Origin: JAFGNV01 sp964612485
GTDB taxonomy: Bacteria; Chloroflexota; Anaerolineae; 4572-78; J111
NCBI GenBank assembly: GCA_964612485.1
Contig: CAZTFF010000008.1
Span: 1 to 64,000 of the forward strand
Length of the DNA: 64,000 bases
Direction of reading: 5' to 3'
Part shown: one piece after another, positions 7,345-14,453 of the stretch
Layout: each line of letters begins with the position of its first letter
Numbering within the stretch: position 1 is the first letter of the stretch
Position numbers and translations under genes: made by a program
The notes under the pieces: model-generated
Seen by the model: only the letters and a program-made list of their open reading frames with translations
The model's database searches: none
Told to the model about the DNA's origin: nothing

Positions 7345-8093
7345 AAGTACTGCTCGATTTGGCCCTGGCCTGGCGGCTGCTGACCATCCTCCCCCTGCCC
7401 TTTGTGCCCGATGATCCGCATTCCGCGCCGGGACGCGCCGCCGGGTATTACCCGCTGGTCGGCCTGATTTTGGGCGCGGGGTTGGCGGCTGCGGCCTGGG
7501 GATTGTACTTGTTTCTGCCCTCTAACGTGGCGGCGGGATTGGTGCTGGCCGTGTGGGTGGGCCTGACCGGTATGCTTCACCTAGACGGCTTTATGGACTC
7601 CTGCGATGGACTGCTGCCGCCCCGCGAGCGCGCCCGCCGATTGGAGATCATGAAAGACAGCCGCGTGGGGGCGTTTGGCGTGGTCGGCGTGATCCTGCTG
7701 CTGCTGGTTAAATTTAACGCGCTGGCGGCACTCTCGGCCGATAGCCTTTTCCCGGTGCTGGTGCTTGCGCCGGTACTGGGGCGCTGGGCGATGGCCTGGG
7801 CGGTGGGGCGGTATCCCTCGGCCCGGCAAGAAGGATTGAGCGTGTTGTTTCGGACGGAGTTGGGCTGGCCGCAGCTTTTGCTGGCTTCGATAATAACGGT
7901 TGTTGTCGCCGCATTGTTATTGGGTTGGAGCGGCTTGGCGTTGATCGGCGTGGCCTGGGTAGCTACGGTTCTACCGGCCCGGCTGGCAATGCGCCGGATC
8001 GGCGGCCTCACCGGTGATGTGTACGGCGCGATTGGCGAGGTGGTTGAAGCGGCGGTGTTGGTTGCGGTGGCTGCCGCGCAAACAGCCGGATGA
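7341..8093 (+). CDS. cobS: Adenosylcobinamide-GDP ribazoletransferase
   Basis: The protein has 250 residues, the usual length for CobS. It performs the last step of cobalamin assembly in the membrane, joining adenosylcobinamide-GDP and alpha-ribazole. The family motif HLDGFMDSCDG is at 80-90, followed by IMKDSRVGAFG, and the rest is five to six hydrophobic segments. It starts inside the stop of the membrane ATPase gene (ATGA), an unexpected partner; no other cob genes are in the window, so it may have been captured into this transcript. Bases 8094-8332 hold only a palindromic element. Confidence 0.9.
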   Translation: MKVLLDLALAWRLLTILPLPFVPDDPHSAPGRAAGYYPLVGLILGAGLAAAAWGLYLFLPSNVAAGLVLAVWVGLTGMLHLDGFMDSCDGLLPPRERARRLEIMKDSRVGAFGVVGVILLLLVKFNALAALSADSLFPVLVLAPVLGRWAMAWAVGRYPSARQEGLSVLFRTELGWPQLLLASIITVVVAALLLGWSGLALIGVAWVATVLPARLAMRRIGGLTGDVYGAIGEVVEAAVLVAVAAAQTAG

Positions 8094-8134
8094 AAACTTA
8101 GAGGTTGTTAAAATACAAATCTCTGTATTCTTGT

Positions 8135-8294
8135 CATGTCATTCTCTGAGCAAAGCGAAGAATCCCTCGAATCATGGCCGGAAAACAAGGATCGTTGGCA
8201 AAAAAGCAGAACCGATCTTGTTTTTGAGCCAAAGAACCAACTTTTTGTCGAACTGCTATAGGGATTCTTCGACCTTCGGTCTCAGAATGACATG
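8135..8294. repeat. MITE-like palindromic element (GTCATTCTGAG type)
   Basis: The left arm (8135-8166) starts CATGTCATTCTCTGAGC and ends CGAAGAATCCC. The right arm (8261-8294) starts GGGATTCTTCG and ends CTCAGAATGACATG, complementary to the left with a few mismatches. Inside, AAAACAAGGATCG pairs with CGATCTTGTTTT. The sequence belongs to a widespread class of short non-coding repeats with TCATTCTGAG...GAAGAATC ends. It fills the gap between cobS and the convergent SGNH gene and could terminate both. Confidence 0.8.
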
Positions 8295-8332
8295 CCGGAT
8301 ATTCTTATTTGAACGGTATTGCCCTTAGCACA

Positions 8333-10063
8333 TCATTGCCCCGCCGGGAGCTCTCTGATACTGTATCCCGGCTGAATATACGGATGCGTTCGGTAGGTCA
8401 TTCGGGCCGGTCGGGGCAAGGTTTCGTTCTCAATATCCTGCTCAAGCAGCGGCACCAGCGTTTCGAATATGAGCCAGGCCCTGATGCGGGTTCCCAAATA
8501 GGTATTGTGGATGGCGTCACTATACAAATCCGGCTGCCTCGGCATTTGCCCGGCCACATCGATCAACGGGACGCGATTATCGGCGGCCCAGCGTTTGAAA
8601 ACTCGATTTTGAAAATCGGCGGCGCGGCGCATGTTGGCGTAACTAATGGGCCAATAGAGCCGGTTGATGTAGCTGTACAGGCTGCGATGGCGGCTGGGGT
8701 CCAGCTCCATGTTAGGATAAACAAACCAGTTAAAGGTGGTCATCACCATTTTTGCGTTGTGGCCGTCTAAATCTCGCTTGATGTTGTCCAGATCGTCCAG
8801 GATGCGTTTCAGGGCCAGGGCGTTGTCCAGGTAGCGCCGGTCGGGGTTGAATTCATCGAGACGGTCGGGCAGGTGGAAGGTCTGTTCCGGTTTGGGCGGT
8901 TCTTTGCCGGTCACCTGAAACTGCTCCACAATATTGCGAGCGCGAGAAGCCAGCGCCGAATGTTCGGCCAGGTAATCCAGCACCGTCTTGTCGTCGGAAT
9001 CAACTTCATCGAGATTGGGCACCACCCCGGCAGGGGGACGGCCCAAGGTATATTCCGGCGGAAAATGAACCACGGTTTCGGGATGGAACTGGTTGGAGCC
9101 TTCGTAATAGATCACGTAATCCACATCCAGAGGCAGCACCTCGGTGCGGATCACCGTGGCAATGTCGGGCGAGTTGAGTCCCTCCCGCCCGGCGTTGATA
9201 ACCTCAAAGTCTACGTTATAGTGATTGGCCCGGCTCCACACATTCAGCCAATGTTCCAGGAGTTCAGGATAAGAAAAGGGATGATTGTGCGTGCCCACGG
9301 TGGTCGACGCGCCCACGGCGGCAATCCGAATGGTTTGCGGCGGTTTACGCAGCGTGATATACGGCCCGCGCCAGCCAAAGTTGTTGGTGGTCAAGCCGCC
9401 GGGTAACGTAACGTTGGGCGGGTAACGGTAGCGGGGCAGCACGTTGTTCCAGGGGGCGCGGAAGACTTTTAGCGTCGGCGGTAGTTTATCAAATAGCGGG
9501 GCATTGCTGAAATAGTCGTCGGGCAGGTGTTCGTTCCACAGGTAATTGGCCCGGTAGCCGTACGTATCGGCCATCGTTTGCATGGCGGATGAGGTTTCGT
9601 ATTTTTGGCGCGGCTCCGGCGAGGTGTAGAGCCATTTGGCCTGCGCGCCGGGGGCAAAGCGGTGCGCGATCACAAAATCATCCAGGGTGTACGGTTCCGT
9701 GCCGGGGGTCGGGGGTGGGCCGGTCGGCTCCCCTGACAATTGTGGCGCATTCGCCGCCAGCAGCGCTTCGGCCTCGTCGGTAACCGGAACGCAGAGTTTC
9801 CAGCCTACTTCTATAGAATCGGGGTTGACGATGCGTGGAAAAGAGGGGTCTTGTTGGTGCTGCCGGTTGGTGGCGGCCATAATGGCGGTGTAAGCTTCGA
9901 TGTTGCCCAGAAACTTATCGGCAATGATGCTGAGCCAATCGTTGGCTTGCACCACGTAAATTTCGGCGCAGCCGCCGTCCGGTTGAGGTTCATCAGCCAT
10001 AGCGGGGGTGGTGGCGGTGATGATGACCATCAAAATGGCGATAAATCGGATAGCCTTAGGCAA
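8333..10063 (-). CDS. Exported LysM - SGNH/GDSL hydrolase-like protein
   Basis: The protein has 576 residues. The start is a TTG (10061-10063) with a perfect GAGGAG 6 bases upstream; a later in-frame ATG would shorten the signal peptide. Residues 1-23 are a signal peptide ending AMADE. Residues 30-95 resemble a LysM peptidoglycan-binding domain (YVVQANDWLSIIADKF). The SGNH domain runs from about 245: GASTTVG contains the likely nucleophile Ser near 252, and DAIHNTYLG near 516 the Asp/His pair. NAGREGLNSPD and YYEGSNQ are typical inner blocks. The enzyme probably acts on an acyl group of an envelope glycan. The gene follows a 50-residue membrane peptide gene by 24 bases and is likely co-transcribed with it. 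Confidence 0.8.
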   Translation of the reverse strand: MPKAIRFIAILMVIITATTPAMADEPQPDGGCAEIYVVQANDWLSIIADKFLGNIEAYTAIMAATNRQHQQDPSFPRIVNPDSIEVGWKLCVPVTDEAEALLAANAPQLSGEPTGPPPTPGTEPYTLDDFVIAHRFAPGAQAKWLYTSPEPRQKYETSSAMQTMADTYGYRANYLWNEHLPDDYFSNAPLFDKLPPTLKVFRAPWNNVLPRYRYPPNVTLPGGLTTNNFGWRGPYITLRKPPQTIRIAAVGASTTVGTHNHPFSYPELLEHWLNVWSRANHYNVDFEVINAGREGLNSPDIATVIRTEVLPLDVDYVIYYEGSNQFHPETVVHFPPEYTLGRPPAGVVPNLDEVDSDDKTVLDYLAEHSALASRARNIVEQFQVTGKEPPKPEQTFHLPDRLDEFNPDRRYLDNALALKRILDDLDNIKRDLDGHNAKMVMTTFNWFVYPNMELDPSRHRSLYSYINRLYWPISYANMRRAADFQNRVFKRWAADNRVPLIDVAGQMPRQPDLYSDAIHNTYLGTRIRAWLIFETLVPLLEQDIENETLPRPARMTYRTHPYIQPGYSIRELPAGQ

Positions 10064-10087
10064 GATAATCTCCTCAAATTGACGGCG

Positions 10088-10240
10088 TTATTCACCGGTG
10101 TTTTGTTCCAGTTCGACACTGTTTAAGCGATAGCCGTCGATGATGCGCATTCCGGCTTCGGCAATGGCCAGCATCAGCACCACGGCCAGGATCAGGATCA
10201 AAATGTTGGCCAGCCATTTTTTGTAGTTTGGTTGTGACAT
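10088..10240 (-). CDS. Small membrane protein, 50 residues
   Basis: The frame starts at an ATG after GGGGAACGGC and reads MSQPNYKKWLANI, then a hydrophobic helix of about 18 residues, then AEAGMRIIDGYRLN and a short acidic tail. The segment AEAGMR after the helix resembles the membrane anchor that starts many SGNH-type acyl-modifying proteins, including the one at 62683-63897 (AEIGARLL). It may be a detached anchor or leader of the LysM-SGNH protein downstream. No homology is claimed beyond this. Confidence 0.5.
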   Translation of the reverse strand: MSQPNYKKWLANILILILAVVLMLAIAEAGMRIIDGYRLNSVELEQNTGE

Positions 10241-10445
10241 GCCGTTCCCCAAAACTCTGTATTTCCGCCATGATACCTTGCCGGAGCAAGAGACGCAACT
10301 GCAACCGTTTTTTTAGAAGCTCAGTAGAACCAATTTCAGAAATTAGTGACCTTGAAAACCTGTCAGGTCTTGCATGCTTGAAGAGTTTGGCCCCACTGAG
10401 GCTGTCAGTCCTTCATGCCAATTATTTTTCAGTGACATCCGTGTT

Positions 10446-10551
10446 CTAACCGGCCTTCAATTTCCTACCGGTAGCATTTCGATTTGCTGCCGTAGCATTT
10501 TATTTTGCTATTGGTTGGATTTCATCTTGCAACCGGTGGGATTCCGTTTTG
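10446..10551. repeat. Degenerate tandem repeat with 21-22 bp period
   Basis: Five units follow one another: 10446-10464, 10465-10486, 10487-10507, 10508-10529 and 10530-10551. A rough consensus is CTACCGGTNGGATTTCRTTTTG. Copies agree at about half to two thirds of positions and a weak sixth follows. The period is two helical turns. There are no spacers of CRISPR type. It lies in the gap 10241-10596 between two minus-strand genes, downstream of the lipoprotein gene; nothing else is seen in that gap. Confidence 0.55.
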
Positions 10552-10596
10552 AAATACGCAGCGTTCTTTTCGCTCTCAGCGGTAAAAATGAGGCAT

Positions 10597-11397
10597 TCAA
10601 TGCGTTTTTTGGAAGATCACTTCCCACGAGTAGTGCCCGCCGCAATAATACGAATCGTTGGCCCGTTTCCAATCGCACTCCAGATCGTTGGCGCAGTAAC
10701 CGGCGGCGATCATTTGCTCGTTGGGAATGGTAGTCATAAACGAGCTAAAGGGAAAACTGACCTCGCTGGTGTAGGTGTCGCCCTGGATGTTGCCTCTGAC
10801 GACCATTTCCATGGTGTTGCTCCATAAATCAATCTCCGCTTTGCCAGGCCCTTTAGTGCCGGTGACGCTTTGCACGTTGCCCCAGCTATCGCCCACAATG
10901 ATGTCGTTGAGCGGGGTTCCGTCCACGTCGAGCACGGTGATAAAGATGGTGTGCATGCCTTTGGCGCAGCCGCTGTTGAGCGCCAGCGGCCACAATCGCC
11001 ATGAGGCAATGCGGAAATCGACATCTGCCGCAGGCGGATCAGTGGGAATGGGTTCGGTGGTGGGTGGGGGCGGCGCGGCTGTTTGCGTGGGCGTGTGGGT
11101 TGGAAGCGGTGGGGCGGTGGATGTTGGCGTGCGAGTTGGGGGCGTGGTTTTGGTAGGGGTTGAGGTCAACGTAGGCGTGCGGGTTGGCGCTGTTGTGGCG
11201 GTAGCTGTGGCCGTGGGGATAAGGATGGGCGTATCGGTGGCTACGGGGGAAGGGGTTTTGGTGGGGGTAGGCGTGTAGGCGGGCGTGGGCGTGGTCAGCA
11301 GGTGGGAGATCGATTGGCAGCCGGTTAAAAGACCGGTTGATAAAAAAAGAATGAAGATAATTGATTTGAGTTGGAAGTTTCGCAGGTTGTACATCAT
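10597..11397 (-). CDS. Lipoprotein with Thr/Pro-rich linker, unknown function
   Basis: The protein has 266 residues from the ATG at 11395-11397, which has GGAG 8 bases upstream; an open frame to 11472 extends it without a ribosome site. The signal peptide ends in a lipobox LLTGC (Cys27), so the protein is lipid-anchored outside the membrane. Residues about 34-120 are a Thr/Pro repeat linker. The C-terminal domain (about 123-266) has conserved-looking Cys residues (NSGCAKG, GYCANDLECDW, YYCGGHYSWEV) and may be an Ig- or carbohydrate-binding fold, but I do not recognise it. Confidence 0.7.
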   Translation of the reverse strand: MMYNLRNFQLKSIIFILFLSTGLLTGCQSISHLLTTPTPAYTPTPTKTPSPVATDTPILIPTATATATTAPTRTPTLTSTPTKTTPPTRTPTSTAPPLPTHTPTQTAAPPPPTTEPIPTDPPAADVDFRIASWRLWPLALNSGCAKGMHTIFITVLDVDGTPLNDIIVGDSWGNVQSVTGTKGPGKAEIDLWSNTMEMVVRGNIQGDTYTSEVSFPFSSFMTTIPNEQMIAAGYCANDLECDWKRANDSYYCGGHYSWEVIFQKTH

Positions 11398-11460
11398 AGG
11401 CTGCTCCAAGAAAATGATCGTCCCAATGAATGGCAAGTGATGAGTAAAAGCAGTTTTATC

Positions 11461-11585
11461 GCAGTGTCGCAAAAGTTACCTGGATGGCCCCCCTCTAACT
11501 CCCCCCAAAGGGGGGAGAACTTAATCATCTCCCCCCCTTTGGGGGGGATTAAGGGGGGGGCTGTGTGCGACTTTTGCGGTATTGC
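11461..11585. repeat. C/G-tract palindromic element, about 125 bp
   Basis: Imperfect terminal inverted repeats are at 11461-11476 (GCAGTGTCGCAAAAGT) and 11570-11585 (ACTTTTGCGGTATTGC), 13 of 16 positions pairing. The inside alternates C-runs and G-runs (CTCCCCCC with GGGGGGAG; CCCCCCCTTTGGGGGGG; GATTAAGGGGGGG). It matches the look of the widespread CCCCTTAATCCCCC-type short repeats. It lies in the gap between the MFS gene and the lipoprotein gene. Confidence 0.75.
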
Positions 11586-11641
11586 GTTTTATCACTCGTC
11601 ACTGTGTTCCTGCTTGGTTTTGGCTATGCCGGATTGGGGAG

Positions 11642-12859
11642 TCAGGCCGGCGCTTTTTCGGGTGGGGATGTTTTTGCTGTTTTCCGGGCGATATTCCGCT
11701 GCAAGAGAGCGTAGATCAAAATACAGCCCACCCCTACCAGCGGGGCCAGCGCTAATGATTGCAGCCCCGTGGTCAGCGAGAAGCGGTCGGCCAGGTAGCC
11801 GGTGACTGACGCGCCGATTCCGCCCGTGGTCCAGCCCAGGCCAATCACCAGCGAGGTGGCCAGCCCGACGCGGTGGGGCCAGGCGTCCTGGGCCATCACC
11901 AGGGCCACCGGGAAACTGGCCCCGATCAGGATGCCCATCACACCGATCATGGCCAGTTGCAGCCAGCCGGCGGTCATCAGAAAAAGCCAGTGGATGGGCG
12001 CGATCAGAATCAGGCTGATGAGGATCACTTGCCAGCGGCCTATGTAATCGGAGAGCGTGCCGCCGGTTAGGCTGCCCACGCCCACCGACACCAGCATGAC
12101 GGCCAGTAATTGGCTGCCGTAGGCCAGGCTGTTGCCCTGGCTTTGGATCCATTCCGGTAAATACGTGACCAGCGTCATCTGGAACCAGGTGCGGGCCATC
12201 ACCGCCATCACAATCAGCATCAGGCCGATCATCAGGCCCATTTTCATATGCCGGGGAGGCGCGGGCTGCTTTTGGGGTGTTTTGTTGGCCGCGTTTTCAA
12301 TTTTTTCGGCTGATCTGAGTTGGATGTACACGATGGCGCTGATGAGCAGGGTCAACGGAATCAATGAAACGGTTCCCGACAGCCCCAGCCAGGCAATGGC
12401 CGTAGCCATCCAGAGCGGGCCAAGGGCCGCGCCAATATTGCCGCTGACCGAAAACACCGAGGCAGCCTGCCCGCGCCGGTTGCTCTTGCTGCGGGTTAAA
12501 ACTACGCTGGCCCCGGCGGGATGAAAAGCGGCGGTTCCCAGCCCGCCCAATCCGGCCAAAATTACCAGGGTGGGAAAATCCCGGGCAAAGCCGATCAGCC
12601 CCATCACCAGGCCGATCCAGGTGACGCTCAACACCGACAGCCGGCGCGCGCCCCAGCGGTCGCTGAGATAGCCGAACACGGGTTGGGTCAGGGTGCCGGA
12701 GACACCGGCCACGAGCGCCACGATGCCCACCTGGGTATAGGTTAACCCCAGTTGGCTGATGAATACGGGGTACACCACCGGCAGAAAGTTGTTGCAGATT
12801 TCCAGAACCAGATGCGATACGGCCACCAGCCAGGCCGCGCGGGGAATTTGACTGAACAT
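11642..12859 (-). CDS. MFS transporter, fosmidomycin-resistance (Fsr)-like
   Basis: The protein has about 405 residues and 12 predicted membrane helices. The N-terminal half matches the Fsr type of drug exporter: SHLVLEICNNFLPVVYP, LGLTYTQVGIV, FGYLSDRWGARR and GTAAFHPAGA. SGNIGAALGPL corresponds to the Fsr motif with GGNxGxAxGP. It would export small molecules by proton antiport. I favour the ATG at 12857-12859, one base after the stop of the upstream gene; an ATG at 12881-12883 would add 8 residues that overlap that gene. The spacing implies translational coupling with the sugar dehydrogenase-like lipoprotein. The actual substrate is unknown. Confidence 0.8.
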   Translation of the reverse strand: MFSQIPRAAWLVAVSHLVLEICNNFLPVVYPVFISQLGLTYTQVGIVALVAGVSGTLTQPVFGYLSDRWGARRLSVLSVTWIGLVMGLIGFARDFPTLVILAGLGGLGTAAFHPAGASVVLTRSKSNRRGQAASVFSVSGNIGAALGPLWMATAIAWLGLSGTVSLIPLTLLISAIVYIQLRSAEKIENAANKTPQKQPAPPRHMKMGLMIGLMLIVMAVMARTWFQMTLVTYLPEWIQSQGNSLAYGSQLLAVMLVSVGVGSLTGGTLSDYIGRWQVILISLILIAPIHWLFLMTAGWLQLAMIGVMGILIGASFPVALVMAQDAWPHRVGLATSLVIGLGWTTGGIGASVTGYLADRFSLTTGLQSLALAPLVGVGCILIYALLQRNIARKTAKTSPPEKAPA

Positions 12860-12860
12860 A

Positions 12861-14249
12861 TTAATTCTCAATTTTATAGACATCGCCCTGATGGTCGATC
12901 AGGTAGAGTTCTCCGGCCTGATCCCGGCCAAAGGAACTGATGGTGGTGTTGGTGTCTAACAATTGCGCTTGCGACCAGCTTCCATCAGCCTCGCGGCGCA
13001 GGCCCCACACCAGCCCGGAACAGTAATCGCCGTAAAGGTAGGTGCCGGTCAGGTTGGGAAAGCGGTCGCCGCGATAGACATAGCCGCCGGTGATGGAGCA
13101 GCCCTGGCTGTGATCGTATTCGGCCACTGGCAGTATCACATCCAGGCTGTCGGGATCGCACTCGGCCGGGTCAAAACAGTGGAAGCCTTCCATCAAGCGC
13201 CAACCGTAGTTTCGCCCGCCGGGCGCGCCTGCCAGCTCAAAGTGGACTTCTTCATACTGGTTCTGGCCCACATCGGCAATATACATATCGCCGGTGGCCG
13301 GATCAAACGAGAAGCGCCAGGGATTGCGCCAGCCGTAAGACCAGATTTCGGGCCGGGCGCCGGCCTGGTTCACAAAAGGATTGCTGTCGGGCGCGCCGTA
13401 GGGATCGCCGTTATCCACATCCAGCCGGAGAATTTTGCCCAGCAGGGTATCGAGACTCTGCCCGTTGTTGTGCGGGTCGCCGCCGGCGCCGCCATCGCCC
13501 ATACCCACGTACAGGTAGCCGTCGGGACCAAACAATATCAGTCCACCGTTATGATTGGCGTAGGGCTGGCTGATGGTCAACAAAATTTGGCCGCTATTGG
13601 GGTCGGTCAGGTCGGGATCATCCGATACCCGGTAGCGGGCGATGACCGTATCGCCGTCTTTATTGGTATAGTTGACGAAGAAATAGCCGTTATTCGCATA
13701 GTCAGGATGAAAAGCGACGCTCAATAATCCTCGTTCATTGGCGTCGGAACCGACCAGCGAGACAATATCTAAAAATGCGGTTGGCAGCGTTTGGCCCTCT
13801 TTGATGATGCGGATCCGTCCCCGCTGTTCCACCAGAAACAGCCGGTTGCTACCGTCACCGGCGTGGGTCAGGTAATCGGGTCTTTCAAAGCCGCCGGCCA
13901 CGGGCACCAGGTTGAGGCTCAAGGAATCGAGCGGCGGCAGGGAGGCGGGTTCAGGCGTGGGAGAAGGTTGGGGCCGGGGGGTATTGGTGGGCTGCGGTTC
14001 GGGCGCGGCGGTGTTGGTGGGCGAGGCTTCCACCGTATCGCCGGTTGTGGCCTGGGCCGGTGTGGAAGACGGCGTGTCGGGCGGCGAGGTTTCGGTGGGA
14101 GGCAGGGGAGATGGCGTTGGCGTTGTTTTATTTGTACTGGTTGTTGACACAATGGTGGGCAGGGGCGGGTTATCGGACCCCAGGCCGGGTATCTGGCAGG
14201 TGGTCAATAAGAATATTATCATCAAAATGGGTAAAAGTCGCTTGTGCAT
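12861..14249 (-). CDS. PQQ-dependent sugar dehydrogenase-like lipoprotein
   Basis: The protein has 462 residues. A signal peptide ends with LLTTC (Cys18), a probable lipobox, followed by a Thr/Pro-rich linker to about 105. The rest is the six-bladed propeller of the soluble aldose/sorbosone dehydrogenase (GSDH) family: GFERPDYLTHAGDGSNRLF, ERGLLSVAFHPDY, NHNGG with the catalytic His, GMGDGGAGGDP, GKILRLDVD and YGWRNPWRF. These proteins oxidise sugars outside the membrane using PQQ and calcium. The ATG has AGAGG 6 bases upstream. No PQQ synthesis genes are in the window, so the cofactor state is open. Confidence 0.85.
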   Translation of the reverse strand: MHKRLLPILMIIFLLTTCQIPGLGSDNPPLPTIVSTTSTNKTTPTPSPLPPTETSPPDTPSSTPAQATTGDTVEASPTNTAAPEPQPTNTPRPQPSPTPEPASLPPLDSLSLNLVPVAGGFERPDYLTHAGDGSNRLFLVEQRGRIRIIKEGQTLPTAFLDIVSLVGSDANERGLLSVAFHPDYANNGYFFVNYTNKDGDTVIARYRVSDDPDLTDPNSGQILLTISQPYANHNGGLILFGPDGYLYVGMGDGGAGGDPHNNGQSLDTLLGKILRLDVDNGDPYGAPDSNPFVNQAGARPEIWSYGWRNPWRFSFDPATGDMYIADVGQNQYEEVHFELAGAPGGRNYGWRLMEGFHCFDPAECDPDSLDVILPVAEYDHSQGCSITGGYVYRGDRFPNLTGTYLYGDYCSGLVWGLRREADGSWSQAQLLDTNTTISSFGRDQAGELYLIDHQGDVYKIEN

Positions 14250-14343
14250 CTGAATCCTCTTTCAATCCTGGTAAAATCTCAAATTGAATATCGGCAGTTC
14301 TTGAGCCGTTACGCGGCAATAGGGGGTATTGTAGCACGGTTAA

Positions 14344-14373
14344 CCCGTTGTGCCAATGCATTGGCACAACGGG
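14344..14373. repeat. Perfect 30-bp palindrome between divergent genes
   Basis: CCCGTTGTGCCAATG is followed directly by its exact complement, with no loop. It lies between the minus-strand sugar dehydrogenase gene and plus-strand glnS. There is no immediate T-tract, so it is less likely a terminator than an operator, a cruciform or a protected RNA hairpin. The rest of 14250-14453 shows only A/T-rich promoter-like sequence. Confidence 0.7.
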
Positions 14374-14453
14374 CTTGTCAATTTTTGATTTTTGATTACT
14401 ATTCATTGATACTCAATAAACGTATCCACGATGGAGAAAAAAGGAGTCGAATC

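Noticed and set aside
10446..10551. CRISPR array
   Set aside because: Units are degenerate, contiguous and about 22 bp, with no unique spacers and no cas genes.
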